A stretch of DNA of 64,000 nt from an uncultured Mycoplasmatota bacterium (GCA_900549285.1 URNW01000005.1:3873-67872), one strand, 5' to 3'. Positions 47,225-55,359 are shown, numbered from the stretch's first letter. The notes: generated by a model not told the origin, from the letters alone. A program made the numbers and translations.

Positions 47225-48752
47225 TATTACCATCTCCATTTCTAAATCCTATAACAAAGGCATAGCCTATAAGCTTTAATTTTTTATTATCTATTAAAAT
47301 TTCATATAATTCTTCTGGGATCTTTTCTCCTGTTATGTTAGACAAGTTAGCTATAAGGTCAAATAAATCATCTGCTTTTTCCATCTTAATCATATCTAAC
47401 ATCTGAAATACTAATTCTTTTATCTTATTTTCATTGTCTAATCCTTTCCGATATTTTTTTCCTATTTCTATAACATCTTCATATTGCATTTTTACTCCTC
47501 CTTCTATTTTTAGTAAAGCATAGCAACTACTACTTGCATATTTAGTCTCATCTTCTAAGCTTAATAGCATTAATTCATTTATTAAGGGATATAAGCTATA
47601 GTTATTTAATATTCTTCTCATTGTTTCATTATAAACATTTAAATATTCTTGTTTTGATTTAATAGCAGATTTTTTAGATAAATACTCTAATCTTTTAAAG
47701 TTATGTTTAATTTTCAGCAAGATGTTTCTAGATATAATATTAAAATCATAGCCTTCTTCTTTTCCTAAATTGGTAATTACTTCAATATTACTTAATTTTT
47801 CTAAATTTTTTTCAGCAATTTTATTAATCATTTCATTGAATTTTTGATAAGAACGTAAATCTTCATTAGAGAAAATATCATCATTTGTGTTTATCAAAGT
47901 ATTTACTGAATCATTTTGATTGATAAAAATAAATGAATTATTATAAGATGAAAAGCCAAGTGGTATTAAAGAAAACAAGAAATTACATTTAGGACATATA
48001 TAGCAGTTTGGCTTAAAATTCCAATAATTAGAATTTTTTCTAGCAAAATCTTCTGTTAAAGTACGTACATAGGAAGATTTAATTTTACTATTTCCACTAA
48101 TTCTACTTCCACATTCGGCACAAAATTCATTTCCTTTTGTTTCTTTGCTTAAATAATCTTTTAAGGGTTCTTCGAAATATTTTCTAAATTCTTCTTTGGG
48201 GGCTTTTTTGCTGTTAGATGTATTTAAAAAACTCACATCTTCCCAAAAGTTATTAACGACAAAATATGATACATCTTTAATTAAAAATATTTCTTTTAAA
48301 TCGTTATTTGCTAAATCATTTAGTATGATTTTTATATTATCTTTGTAATTATCAATAGTTGACTTTTTTAAATTTTGTAAATCATTATTCCAGTCAAAGG
48401 ATAACTTATTTTTTACTATTTCATAACCCGATTTATAACGATTCGAGTTTAAGGCTGTTTCTATTGCTTTTAGTTCTTCTTTTAATTCCTTTTGCTCTAA
48501 ATCTTTTTCTAGTAATGATTCTAATTTTATTATTGTTTTTGTTAAAGGACAATTATTTTTATATTTATTAATCAGAGCATTAAAATAAAGTTCAGCAAAA
48601 TCAGTATTAAGCATGTATTCCTTGTCTATTTTTAAAGTTGATTCTTTTATCTCACATACTCTTTTATCATCATTATTTTCTATCATTGTAAATAACCCAA
48701 CGATTCCTGCATTAATACAAAAATCTTGAGTATTAAATTCTACTTGTTCCAT
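47217..48752 (-). CDS. cas8: Cascade large subunit Cas8 (Cst1-like, CXXC-CXXC)
   Basis: Start ATG 48752 lies directly after the cas6 stop with AAAGGAG in front; 511 aa. The paired CAECGSRISG and CYICPKCNFLFSLIPLGFS motifs (about 210-270) are the zinc-finger-like signature of Cas8a1/b1 Cst1 proteins. Responsible for PAM recognition and Cas3 recruitment. Confidence 0.9.
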
Positions 48753-48753
48753 G

Positions 48754-49482
48754 TTACTCCTTTCCATTTAAAATTCTAAAATAGCCAAAGCCACTTGATC
48801 GCATTGAACCTAGGCCAATTTTATTTAGTAAACTAATTAACTCAGGCGTTCCCTTTAGTTTGAATATTCCTAAAGATGCTCTAACGCTTCCATTGTATAT
48901 TTTGATAATTGTAGATTTAGTGCTTAAAGGAACTATTTTAAAATCATATAATTCTAAATTATAACCTAGTCTTTCTAAATTTCCTTTTATATTTAATTTA
49001 AGCATTGATTCGAAATTCTTATCATCAGGTGTAAAATATGTATCTTTATTTGTACTTTGATTGTGATATCTTACTACCAACGGTGAATCAAATTTTATTA
49101 TTACTTCGTCATTATAGTAATTTCTTATTATACTTGTTCTAATTTGAATTAAATGCATTGAATTGCTTTTTAAATTAAATTCTATGTTATCTTTTTTTCT
49201 TAGAAGTAAAGCATTATAAAATTCTATTGTCTCTTTTGTAATATCGCTTTTTATGTGGACTGTCAATATAGAACTTTCAAGCATAATTTTATCTTCCTCA
49301 AATGTTGGATTTTTTAAATATGTGGTAAAGCAAAAAGGCTTTAATGTTGTTTTAGTGTACCATAAATCATATAATTCTTTGCTGTATTTGGTTAAAGTCT
49401 CTTTGAAAAATGAAACAATACTTTTTCGGTAGTCTTTAGGTAGTATAAAATTATCAAGCTTAAATGTTAGATCAATTTGCAT
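48754..49482 (-). CDS. cas6: CRISPR RNA endonuclease Cas6
   Basis: 242 aa with two RAMP folds and the C-terminal Gly-rich loop 'LLNKIGLGSMRSSGFGYFRIL'. It cuts pre-crRNA within repeats, leaving the 8-nt handle. First gene of the cas operon; GGAGGA ribosome binding site. Confidence 0.94.
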   Translation of the reverse strand: MQIDLTFKLDNFILPKDYRKSIVSFFKETLTKYSKELYDLWYTKTTLKPFCFTTYLKNPTFEEDKIMLESSILTVHIKSDITKETIEFYNALLLRKKDNIEFNLKSNSMHLIQIRTSIIRNYYNDEVIIKFDSPLVVRYHNQSTNKDTYFTPDDKNFESMLKLNIKGNLERLGYNLELYDFKIVPLSTKSTIIKIYNGSVRASLGIFKLKGTPELISLLNKIGLGSMRSSGFGYFRILNGKE

Positions 49483-49509
49483 TTTCTTCCTCCTTTCATT
49501 TATACTTTG

Positions 49510-49538
49510 ATACTAACACAATTTATTTGGCATGTCAA
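49510..49538 (-). promoter_or_regulatory. Promoter of the cas operon
   Basis: TTGACA (49533-49538), a 17-bp spacer and TAGTAT (49510-49515) on the minus strand; the leader is about 20 nt. Confidence 0.85.
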
Positions 49539-49575
49539 TAATAATTTTAAATAAACATGGTTTGTTTTTTTGAAA

Positions 49576-49604
49576 TTGACTTTATTTTTAAACTATGATA
49601 AAAT
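49576..49604 (+). promoter_or_regulatory. Divergent promoter between cas6 and the solitary CRISPR leader
   Basis: TTGACT (49576-49581), a 17-bp spacer with extended TG at 49596-49597, and TAAAAT (49599-49604). The predicted transcript starts near 49611 and runs toward the solitary leader. It has no SD-preceded ORF; the only ATG is followed directly by TAA (49688-49693). It occupies the place where creT lies in CreTA loci. Confidence 0.65.
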
Positions 49605-49696
49605 TTGTGTGCGAATTAATTATACATTTTGTAATTTAAAGTGTTTTTTTAAAATTATTTTAATTAATTAGCTTATAATTAAACATAATGTAAATA

Positions 49697-49823
49697 TTTT
49701 GTCGACTTATAATATAGTCTAAAGCCTAAAAGATCGACAAAAAACTTACGAAAATATATTAATTTATAGAAATTTCAAGTAATTTTTGATGAGATTAAAG
49801 TATTTTTATTAACAAAAGTACGA
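49697..49823 (+). promoter_or_regulatory. Solitary third CRISPR leader, opposite orientation
   Basis: TGTCGA (49700-49705), 2 nt, TATAAT (49708-49713), 19 nt and ATCGACA (49733-49739): the same element with exactly the same spacing as in leaders 1 and 2. The TTTATAGAAATTT block and the final TATTAACAAAAGTACGA are also shared. It faces right, away from the cas genes. Confidence 0.85.
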
Positions 49824-49917
49824 GTTTATAATTGAATAGATTGTCATTTAATACACTTTTAATTGATTTTCCTTAATTCAATTTATTGTTCATAATTAAA
49901 CTTTTGTATAATTTGAC
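49824..49917 (+). ncRNA. Degenerate CRISPR mini-array (CreA/CreR-like RNA)
   Basis: Directly after the solitary leader lies psi-repeat 1 (49824-49853, about 22 of 30 positions equal to the array 1 repeat), a 34-nt spacer-like segment (49854-49887) and psi-repeat 2 (49888-49917, 12 of its first 14 bases equal to the repeat). The 30-34-30 spacing equals that of real units. No other repeat follows, and a long hairpin terminator lies at 49950-50016. This is the known form of crRNA-like regulatory RNAs (CreA of CreTA toxin-antitoxin pairs, or CreR) that guide Cascade by partial matches. I infer a Cas6/Cascade-dependent regulatory RNA. Confidence 0.75.
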
Positions 49918-49949
49918 AGTTTTGTTATTTTTGCGATATATTGTTATAA

Positions 49950-50016
49950 GAAAAAAGACAGCTTATTTAAAATGACGTTAGACTTTTCTAGTTTGCCATT
50001 TAAAGTCGTCTTTTTC
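49950..50016 (+). terminator. Terminator of the mini-array transcript
   Basis: Long imperfect inverted repeat (49950-49976 with 49992-50015) ending in T5. The A run on the left arm allows use on the minus strand too. Confidence 0.65.
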
Positions 50017-50236
50017 ATGCTATTTGATAGTATAACTTTTTATATAGAAAATCAAACCAAATCAATGGTTCGACTTTTCAATACATATAATTAATGGGGC
50101 AATAAACTAATGAGTTTTGCACCCAAGTTAGTAATACTTGATGAATTAATTATAGCATCATTTAATAAATTTTACAAAGTCTTTTACATAAAGCAAATTA
50201 AAATTAAGTTAATTTATTTTAAAATATTAATATTTT
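50017..50236. other. Intergenic stretch, no gene seen
   Basis: Between the mini-array terminator and the promoter at 50237. A 44-codon frame from 50110 lacks a ribosome binding site and resembles nothing known. No RNA motif is supported. Confidence 0.5.
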
Positions 50237-50245
50237 TGCTATAAT
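50237..50245 (+). promoter_or_regulatory. Extended -10 promoter of the nuclease-like gene
   Basis: TGCTATAAT, 14 nt before the AAAGG ribosome binding site; no clear -35. Confidence 0.6.
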
Positions 50246-50271
50246 ATAATTAAATAGTAAAGGTGATGGAT

Positions 50272-50940
50272 GTGTTTAGGAGCGAATTAGAATTACAAAA
50301 TAAATTTATTAATTTAATGAAACAAGATAAACAAGATCATACTTATATTTCAGATGAATTTAATGCAAGATTTGGTAATGTTGATATTGTTAAAGTAAAA
50401 TATGATAATAATACACCTTTAACAAAAAAACAGGCTGATATACTTTCTAATATAGCTGCTGCAAGAATCGTTGGGTATTTGCATAAAAAATCAATGAGAA
50501 CTTTATCTTATTTAATAAAAAACTCTGGTTATACCGAAGAATATATATTATCCATTTTGTCAAAATTAAAATCAGCAAATATTATTAATGAACCAAAATA
50601 CTATAGATATATAATTAATGAACAATTTGAGTTTCCTAAATTAGTTTTTAGTTCTTATGAAGCAAAATTAACTGATTGGCAGAAAGCAATTTCTCAAGCA
50701 ATAAAAAATCAAGCATTTTCAAGTGAGTCATACGTTGTAATGCCTGAAAAAATTGCTAAAAAATTATCGTTAACTAAGAAAAATTATTTTTTGTCATATA
50801 ATGTTGGTTTAATCGCTGTTAATAATGATAAATACAAAATTCTTGTGAAACCTAAAATTCAAAAAAATAATTATTCTCAGGCTTCATTAATTAGCAGTAT
50901 TGCAAAATATTTAATATTACAAAAGCAAGTCGTTGCGTGA
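50272..50940 (+). CDS. Putative PD-(D/E)XK-fold protein with winged-helix insert
   Basis: GTG 50272 is chosen because AAAGG (50259-50263) stands 8 nt before it; upstream GTG/ATG at 50263/50266 overlap that site. 222 aa. An N-terminal E..F..GNVDIVKVKY strand (Asp at about 38) and a later 'FSSYEAKLTDWQKAISQAIK' with ExK (about 130-132), followed by 'SESYVVMPEKIA', resemble the split core of PD-(D/E)XK nucleases. Between them lies a helical winged-helix region (about 50-110). Convergent with the barrel-kinase operon; a defence role is inferred from context only. Confidence 0.55.
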   Translation: MFRSELELQNKFINLMKQDKQDHTYISDEFNARFGNVDIVKVKYDNNTPLTKKQADILSNIAAARIVGYLHKKSMRTLSYLIKNSGYTEEYILSILSKLKSANIINEPKYYRYIINEQFEFPKLVFSSYEAKLTDWQKAISQAIKNQAFSSESYVVMPEKIAKKLSLTKKNYFLSYNVGLIAVNNDKYKILVKPKIQKNNYSQASLISSIAKYLILQKQVVA

Positions 50941-50952
50941 CTTGCTTTTTTT
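50921..50952. terminator. Terminator between the nuclease-like and barrel genes
   Basis: AAAGCAAGTC and GACTTGCTTT arms with T7; overlaps the stop codon at 50938-50940 and serves both directions. Confidence 0.8.
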
Positions 50953-52168
50953 AATCCATATAATGACTTTTTTTAAATTCATTTAATGCTAATTGATAAT
51001 TTTTTACATGAATATTTGTTATAGCCGTAATAGGTTTAGGAACCAGATGATTATATCTATCAATGCTGTTTAATGCCTTTTCTATTACATCACTAGCATA
51101 ATTAATTCTGTCTTCAATATCTAAATCTTTCATTGGTTTTAACAAATCGTTTAATGCTTCAAAATATTGTATATACGTAGTATTTAGTGATATTTCTTCA
51201 ATGCTTTTACTATTACGGATGTCTTTATCTAAATTAGTATCACCAACAATTAAGTTAAATATTTCTTCTTTATTTTCAGGCATAGCTTGAAATAAAATTT
51301 CTTCCATTTTGACTTCATGCAGTATTTTAATTGAAGTATATCTTTTTATATGTCTTCCTTGTCTTTGAAAAACTTCAAGTCCTTTTTCTTGACGATTAAA
51401 CTTTCTTAAAGAATAAAACCAGCCTGATGAAATTGAATTAGCACCTGATGCAATTAAAAGTAAACTTTCTAATCCACAATAACCATAAATAACATCAAAA
51501 TTTGCATTGCTTAAAGTATAATTAAAACTCATAATATTAGATAATCTAGTTGAATCAAAATTATGTCTTATAGTGTCACCATTATCTCTATCTATAACTA
51601 TATGGATTCCATTAATATCCCCACTATAATTTCCTAAATCAGAAATAAAATCATTTACGTCATTCATGTTATTAAAAGCATTTTCCTGAGCCACTATTGA
51701 AACATATATTTTTTCTGACAAATCATTTTCTTTTTTATATTTTATTGCAAATTCACACATATCAAATATCTTATCAACAATTCTTCCATCAAAGCTAGAT
51801 AAGTAAACTGTAGGCAATAACAATTTACTTACATTATATAATTTTTGATAATTAAAACATTTAATAATATATCCTTCTAGTTTTTTACTGTCTCTTAAAA
51901 ATGTTCTGTCTATTATTTCATCTGGAATATAATCCAAGTCTTTTAATTTTTTTATTTCAGAATTTTGAAATTGTTTATAAAACCATTTATTATCAACTAT
52001 ATTGTCAATTTCTTTTAAACTTGGATTTGTATCTTTTATTTCATTTACTTTTTCAAAAGTTTCTTCTCTTGGATCCCAGATAATACCATCTACTAAATTT
52101 TTATTCAATATTTCTAGAACTTTTGGTCTCCAGGCTGGTCCATTTTGAATATAAATCATATTACTCAC
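50951..52168 (-). CDS. Unknown protein, predicted alpha/beta-barrel, partner of the kinase
   Basis: 405 aa, no signal peptide or membrane helix. Regular strand-helix units (GIIWDPREETFEKV, LLPTVYLSSFDGRIVDKIF, KIYVSIVAQENAF, GIHIVIDRDNGD, FDVIYGYCGLESLLLIASGANSISSGW) suggest a TIM-type barrel. The Gly/Ser turn near residue 235-250 could hold a ligand. The C-terminal third is helical. It overlaps the kinase gene by 8 bp, so the two are translated together and probably act together. I do not recognise the family. Confidence 0.6.
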   Translation of the reverse strand: MSNMIYIQNGPAWRPKVLEILNKNLVDGIIWDPREETFEKVNEIKDTNPSLKEIDNIVDNKWFYKQFQNSEIKKLKDLDYIPDEIIDRTFLRDSKKLEGYIIKCFNYQKLYNVSKLLLPTVYLSSFDGRIVDKIFDMCEFAIKYKKENDLSEKIYVSIVAQENAFNNMNDVNDFISDLGNYSGDINGIHIVIDRDNGDTIRHNFDSTRLSNIMSFNYTLSNANFDVIYGYCGLESLLLIASGANSISSGWFYSLRKFNRQEKGLEVFQRQGRHIKRYTSIKILHEVKMEEILFQAMPENKEEIFNLIVGDTNLDKDIRNSKSIEEISLNTTYIQYFEALNDLLKPMKDLDIEDRINYASDVIEKALNSIDRYNHLVPKPITAITNIHVKNYQLALNEFKKSHYMD

Positions 52169-53102
52169 ACTCCTTTAATTGTTCAACTTGTAAAATTGCT
52201 TTATCTATATCATTGAATCTATTTAATTTTTGATATGAAGATAGGTTTACAATAATATTTCTAAAAACTTTCATTCTTTTTATATTATCACTAAATTTTT
52301 CTTTCCATATAATATACATCTCATCTAGATCTCTTAAAGTTTTAAAATTCTTTCTCAATTCTGGAATATACATTTCCATAGCCATTATTCCTATTGGGTA
52401 CAAATCTGTTTGAAAATTCCATTTATAATCTGGTGGATAATTTTGTTGTTCAGGTGCCCAATATCCTCTTGTTCCAAGTAAATTATGAGAAAGCATACTA
52501 TTTCCTTCTTCTTCCTTTAAATTTTTTCCTAATCCACCATCAATTACTTTATAAACTTCTTCATTAATAATAATGTTATCAGGCTTTAAATCTCTATGTA
52601 CATATCCACTATTATACATTATTTTTATATGATTTAACATTTGTAAAATAAAATCTAATACCTCATTATCTGAATAATTGTCTTTATATTGTAAGCTTGA
52701 ACCTTCAAACTTCTCTTCAATGTAGTAAGCAACCCAATAATAACTATTAACAAACACATAATTAATTGTTTCAAAAAATTTTAATTGAGGTAAATTTGAA
52801 CAAGCTTTATTCATTTTTATTTCAGTGTTTATTCTTTTACATTCAGAATTTATTCTTGTAAATATTTCATTTAAAATATTTCTATCAATACCTTCTAGAT
52901 TATAATTATTTGATATATCAAAATTATCATAAACGTCATATGGAGTTACATCTACAACTTTACAAGCATATTCAATGTCATCTACTCTAATAAAATAAAC
53001 TTTCTTTTGACCACTATCTTTTTTTAATATTTTTACTTCGCTAACATTGATTCCTTTTTCCAATAATATTTTTTTCAAATCTTGTTCTGATAAATTAATC
53101 AC
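52161..53102 (-). CDS. Eukaryotic-like Ser/Thr protein kinase
   Basis: GTG 53102 is chosen, 11 nt after GGAGG; a TTG at 53120 would place the ribosome binding site inside the gene. 313 aa. Catalytic loop YVHRDLKPDN (about 168-176), metal loop VIDGGLGKN (DGG in place of DFG), activation segment GTRGYWAPEQ, and a TDLYPIGIMAMEM helix F. Lys of YACKVVDV is the likely ATP lysine; the Gly-rich loop is poor. Cytosolic. Operon with the barrel protein; possible regulation or abortive-infection role is inference. Confidence 0.85.
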   Translation of the reverse strand: MINLSEQDLKKILLEKGINVSEVKILKKDSGQKKVYFIRVDDIEYACKVVDVTPYDVYDNFDISNNYNLEGIDRNILNEIFTRINSECKRINTEIKMNKACSNLPQLKFFETINYVFVNSYYWVAYYIEEKFEGSSLQYKDNYSDNEVLDFILQMLNHIKIMYNSGYVHRDLKPDNIIINEEVYKVIDGGLGKNLKEEEGNSMLSHNLLGTRGYWAPEQQNYPPDYKWNFQTDLYPIGIMAMEMYIPELRKNFKTLRDLDEMYIIWKEKFSDNIKRMKVFRNIIVNLSSYQKLNRFNDIDKAILQVEQLKECE

Positions 53103-53122
53103 TAGTACCAAATCCTCCAATC

Positions 53123-53172
53123 AAAAAATAAAAGCGCAATACAAAACCTGATAAAGTCTGTACTAGCACTTT
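53123..53172 (-). terminator. Leader terminator/attenuator of the kinase operon
   Basis: Arms 53160-53172 and 53131-53143 pair over about 11 positions including a G-U, then T-rich 53123-53130 on the minus strand. It lies wholly between the -10 box (53185-53190) and the GGAGG site. Confidence 0.65.
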
Positions 53173-53184
53173 AAACCTAAAAGT

Positions 53185-53190
53185 ATTATA
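53185..53190 (-). promoter_or_regulatory. -10 box of the kinase operon
   Basis: TGATATAAT on the minus strand (extended -10 type); -35 weak. Confidence 0.5.
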
Positions 53191-53216
53191 TCAAATAATT
53201 CTACAAATTACTACAC

Positions 53217-53786
53217 TTATAATTTTAATATCTCATTGTTATTAAAATTGTTTTTTTGCATTTCTAAATACCATTTATATTCTTCCAATTCTTTTAAATA
53301 ATCTCTTTTAAAATAATTTTCGTATAACCATTTAACTCCTTCTTCTTTAACACATATAACATCATCTTCTTCAAAGGTTATAGGATAAGGAAAAACTTTT
53401 CTCATCCTATGAAGTGCTACATGAATAGCACTTACACTTTTATCAAATTTATATGGTAGAAATCTTAAAGAAGTAGATACATATTTATTTCTTTTATGAT
53501 CTATTCCTAACTCATTTTCTAAATCAAAAATTTTTTCTTTATAAAATTCAATTTCAGAAGTTAAATAATGTACTTTTTTATTGAAATAAACTTTTCTTAA
53601 CCATTCAACACATTCCTTATTTATATACATTTTTGATTTATTATCTTTATCTCTATCTATCCATAAATAGTAATCATATTTGTGTCTTCGTTTTATATTT
53701 CTTAAGACTCTTCCAATTTGTTTTGTAGTTAATGAAAACATTTCTTGAACATCTTTTCTTTCTATCCATTCTTGATTCATACACAT
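53217..53786 (-). CDS. Predicted DNA-binding protein of the recombinase operon
   Basis: 189 aa with two similar halves. Each looks like a winged or helix-turn-helix unit followed by a helix: 'WIERKDVQEMFSLTTKQIGRVLRNIKRR' (about 6-33) and 'KFDKSVSAIHVALHRMRKVF' (about 113-132), joined by a coiled-coil (about 75-95). It overlaps the truncated serine recombinase by 10 bp in another frame and shares its LexA-type promoter. It may direct DNA binding for the recombinase fragment. Family not recognised. Confidence 0.55.
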   Translation of the reverse strand: MCMNQEWIERKDVQEMFSLTTKQIGRVLRNIKRRHKYDYYLWIDRDKDNKSKMYINKECVEWLRKVYFNKKVHYLTSEIEFYKEKIFDLENELGIDHKRNKYVSTSLRFLPYKFDKSVSAIHVALHRMRKVFPYPITFEEDDVICVKEEGVKWLYENYFKRDYLKELEEYKWYLEMQKNNFNNNEILKL

Positions 53787-54097
53787 CTCGTATCTAATAA
53801 AGGCATATCAATTACTAATATATCGGCTTTAATATTCTTTGTAATATCTTTCCACTCATCAATTATCATATTATAATTTCTACCTAATCTATCAATGCTT
53901 TTAATAACTAATAAATCATTTTCTCTTAACACATTTTTTAATATACTATATTGCTCTCTATTAAAATCTTTACCACTTTGCTTATCAATATAAATATCTC
54001 TTTCATCATTACCATATTTTTTAAATGCTACTAATTGTCTTTCTTCATTTTGGTCTTTACTACTAACCCTTGCATAACCAAATATTTTATTCTTCAT
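53777..54097 (-). CDS. Serine recombinase catalytic domain, truncated
   Basis: 106 aa. 'IFGYARVSSKDQNEERQL' with catalytic Ser9/10, 'QSGKDFNREQY', 'NDLLVIKSIDRLGRNYNMI' with the SxDRLGR Arg pair, ending 'ILVIDMPLLDTRCV'. Resolvases (about 185 aa) continue here with the long E helix and an HTH, both absent. The stop falls inside the start of the following gene. It could be inactive, or act with the overlapping DNA-binding protein. Confidence 0.85.
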   Translation of the reverse strand: MKNKIFGYARVSSKDQNEERQLVAFKKYGNDERDIYIDKQSGKDFNREQYSILKNVLRENDLLVIKSIDRLGRNYNMIIDEWKDITKNIKADILVIDMPLLDTRCV

Positions 54098-54104
54098 AAT
54101 AAAT

Positions 54105-54335
54105 TTACCTTCCTATATAATTACTAAATTCTCTAAATATTCTATCTATAACAATATCCACAAATACATCATTAAGTCCAACAATGATATTATTTTCTTT
54201 TAACTCAGCAATATAATTAGCACAAGCAATTGCATATGGAAATTCTCTTTTATTGTCTTCAATGTTTTCCATAATTGTATCAACATAGCCATTGCATACA
54301 AACTCTACTATTTTTCTCAATTCTTGCTCTTTCAT
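54105..54335 (-). CDS. Small acidic helical protein, unknown
   Basis: 76 aa, all-helical in appearance and acidic, starting behind an AGGAGGTG ribosome binding site. First gene of the LexA-boxed operon, 7 bp before the recombinase. No known motif. Confidence 0.6.
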   Translation of the reverse strand: MKEQELRKIVEFVCNGYVDTIMENIEDNKREFPYAIACANYIAELKENNIIVGLNDVFVDIVIDRIFREFSNYIGR

Positions 54336-54361
54336 TAGACACCTCCTTACTATGAATATAT

Positions 54362-54380
54362 ATTATATGAACATTTGTTC
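54362..54380 (-). promoter_or_regulatory. SOS-like promoter of the recombinase operon
   Basis: TATAAT (54362-54367, minus) directly next to GAACATTTGTTC (54369-54380), a perfect GAAC-N4-GTTC inverted repeat as in Bacillus-type LexA boxes. A repressor bound there would cover the spacer of the promoter. Confidence 0.65.
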
Positions 54381-54460
54381 TGTTTTCCGAGCCCTTTCTT
54401 TAAAAAAGTTAAAAAACTTTTCAAATATTTAAAAATTCAATTATATACTTTTACAAATAC

Positions 54461-54497
54461 AAAAAAAGACTTAATTCATATTCAAATTAAATCTTTA
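54461..54497 (-). terminator. Terminator of the 254-aa unknown gene
   Basis: 12-bp stem with one G-U pair and an 8-nt loop, then T7 on the minus strand. Confidence 0.65.
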
Positions 54498-54523
54498 TAA
54501 ACCTACACAATTTTAAATGCTAA

Positions 54524-55288
54524 TTATTTAATAATCATTGCTGCTATAAAACTGCCAATACTAGCCAATTCCGACAATATACTTAAAACACTTTTCTTAT
54601 CTTTCATCTTAATTGCATTTTCTAATTTTTCCAATTTATCTTTACAGTCATTATTTTTCATTTCCATTTTTATTGCCTCTATTTTACTATCTAATAATTC
54701 AAACAACTTTTCATCACTAATATTATTAACATTAGCAACATTTCCATTGCCTTGCTGACTTATATATGTTCCATATACTATTGGACTGCCTTGACTCATA
54801 TTACTTTGACCCATAACAACTTTAATATTATCATAAATAATTGTACCTAATCTATTATCATAATATCTAAAAATACTATTATCAAAACTAATTAAGCCAA
54901 TATTACGGCACTCATTTAAAATTTCTCTAATAGCTTCATTACACATATTATCAAATACATCTTCTAAATTTTTAAATGCTTCATTTCCATAATTACTAAT
55001 AATTGCCTTTAATTCATTTACTTTATAATTTATATATTCTTTTTGACCCAAAAAATTCAGTATAACAAATTTCCCAACTATACCTTTACCGCCACTTAAA
55101 TCTTGCCACATTCCTTTTTTATTTAATGTAACTAAACTTTCATTTTCAACTACAAAATCATATGGCACATACTTCATTTTTTCTAAACATAACTTTTCAA
55201 ATTCTTGCCATTTCAAATCATCACTTTTGTCTTCTTCATATACACTACTATAAACATAATTAAAAAGGCTAATATTTTTATTATTCAT
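54524..55288 (-). CDS. Unknown protein with C-terminal hydrophobic helix
   Basis: 254 aa. Residues 1-150 are alpha/beta with 'WQEFEKLCLEKMKYVPYDFV' and 'CNEAIREILNECRNIGLISFD'. Residues about 160-190 are polar and Gly/Asn/Gln-rich (GQSNMSQGSP, SQQGNGNVANVNN). Then comes a coiled coil and a final 'SVLSILSELASIGSFIAAMIIK' hydrophobic segment. This layout, a linker and a terminal membrane-like helix, is common in bacterial immunity proteins, but the family is not recognised. Own terminator. Confidence 0.55.
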   Translation of the reverse strand: MNNKNISLFNYVYSSVYEEDKSDDLKWQEFEKLCLEKMKYVPYDFVVENESLVTLNKKGMWQDLSGGKGIVGKFVILNFLGQKEYINYKVNELKAIISNYGNEAFKNLEDVFDNMCNEAIREILNECRNIGLISFDNSIFRYYDNRLGTIIYDNIKVVMGQSNMSQGSPIVYGTYISQQGNGNVANVNNISDEKLFELLDSKIEAIKMEMKNNDCKDKLEKLENAIKMKDKKSVLSILSELASIGSFIAAMIIK

Positions 55289-55359
55289 CTTACATCACCG
55301 TATAATATTATACATTATTTTTACTATATATCATAGTTATTTGCTGTTTATTCCTCGCA

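Noticed and set aside
49501..49512. Alternative mini-array target at the cas promoter -10
   Set aside because: Only about 7 of the first 9 positions match, with a mismatch next to the PAM side; weaker than the site at 49633-49643, though not impossible.
50110..50244. 44-codon ORF before the nuclease-like gene
   Set aside because: No ribosome binding site, no similarity and low-complexity Lys/Ile/Leu content typical of AT-rich spacer.
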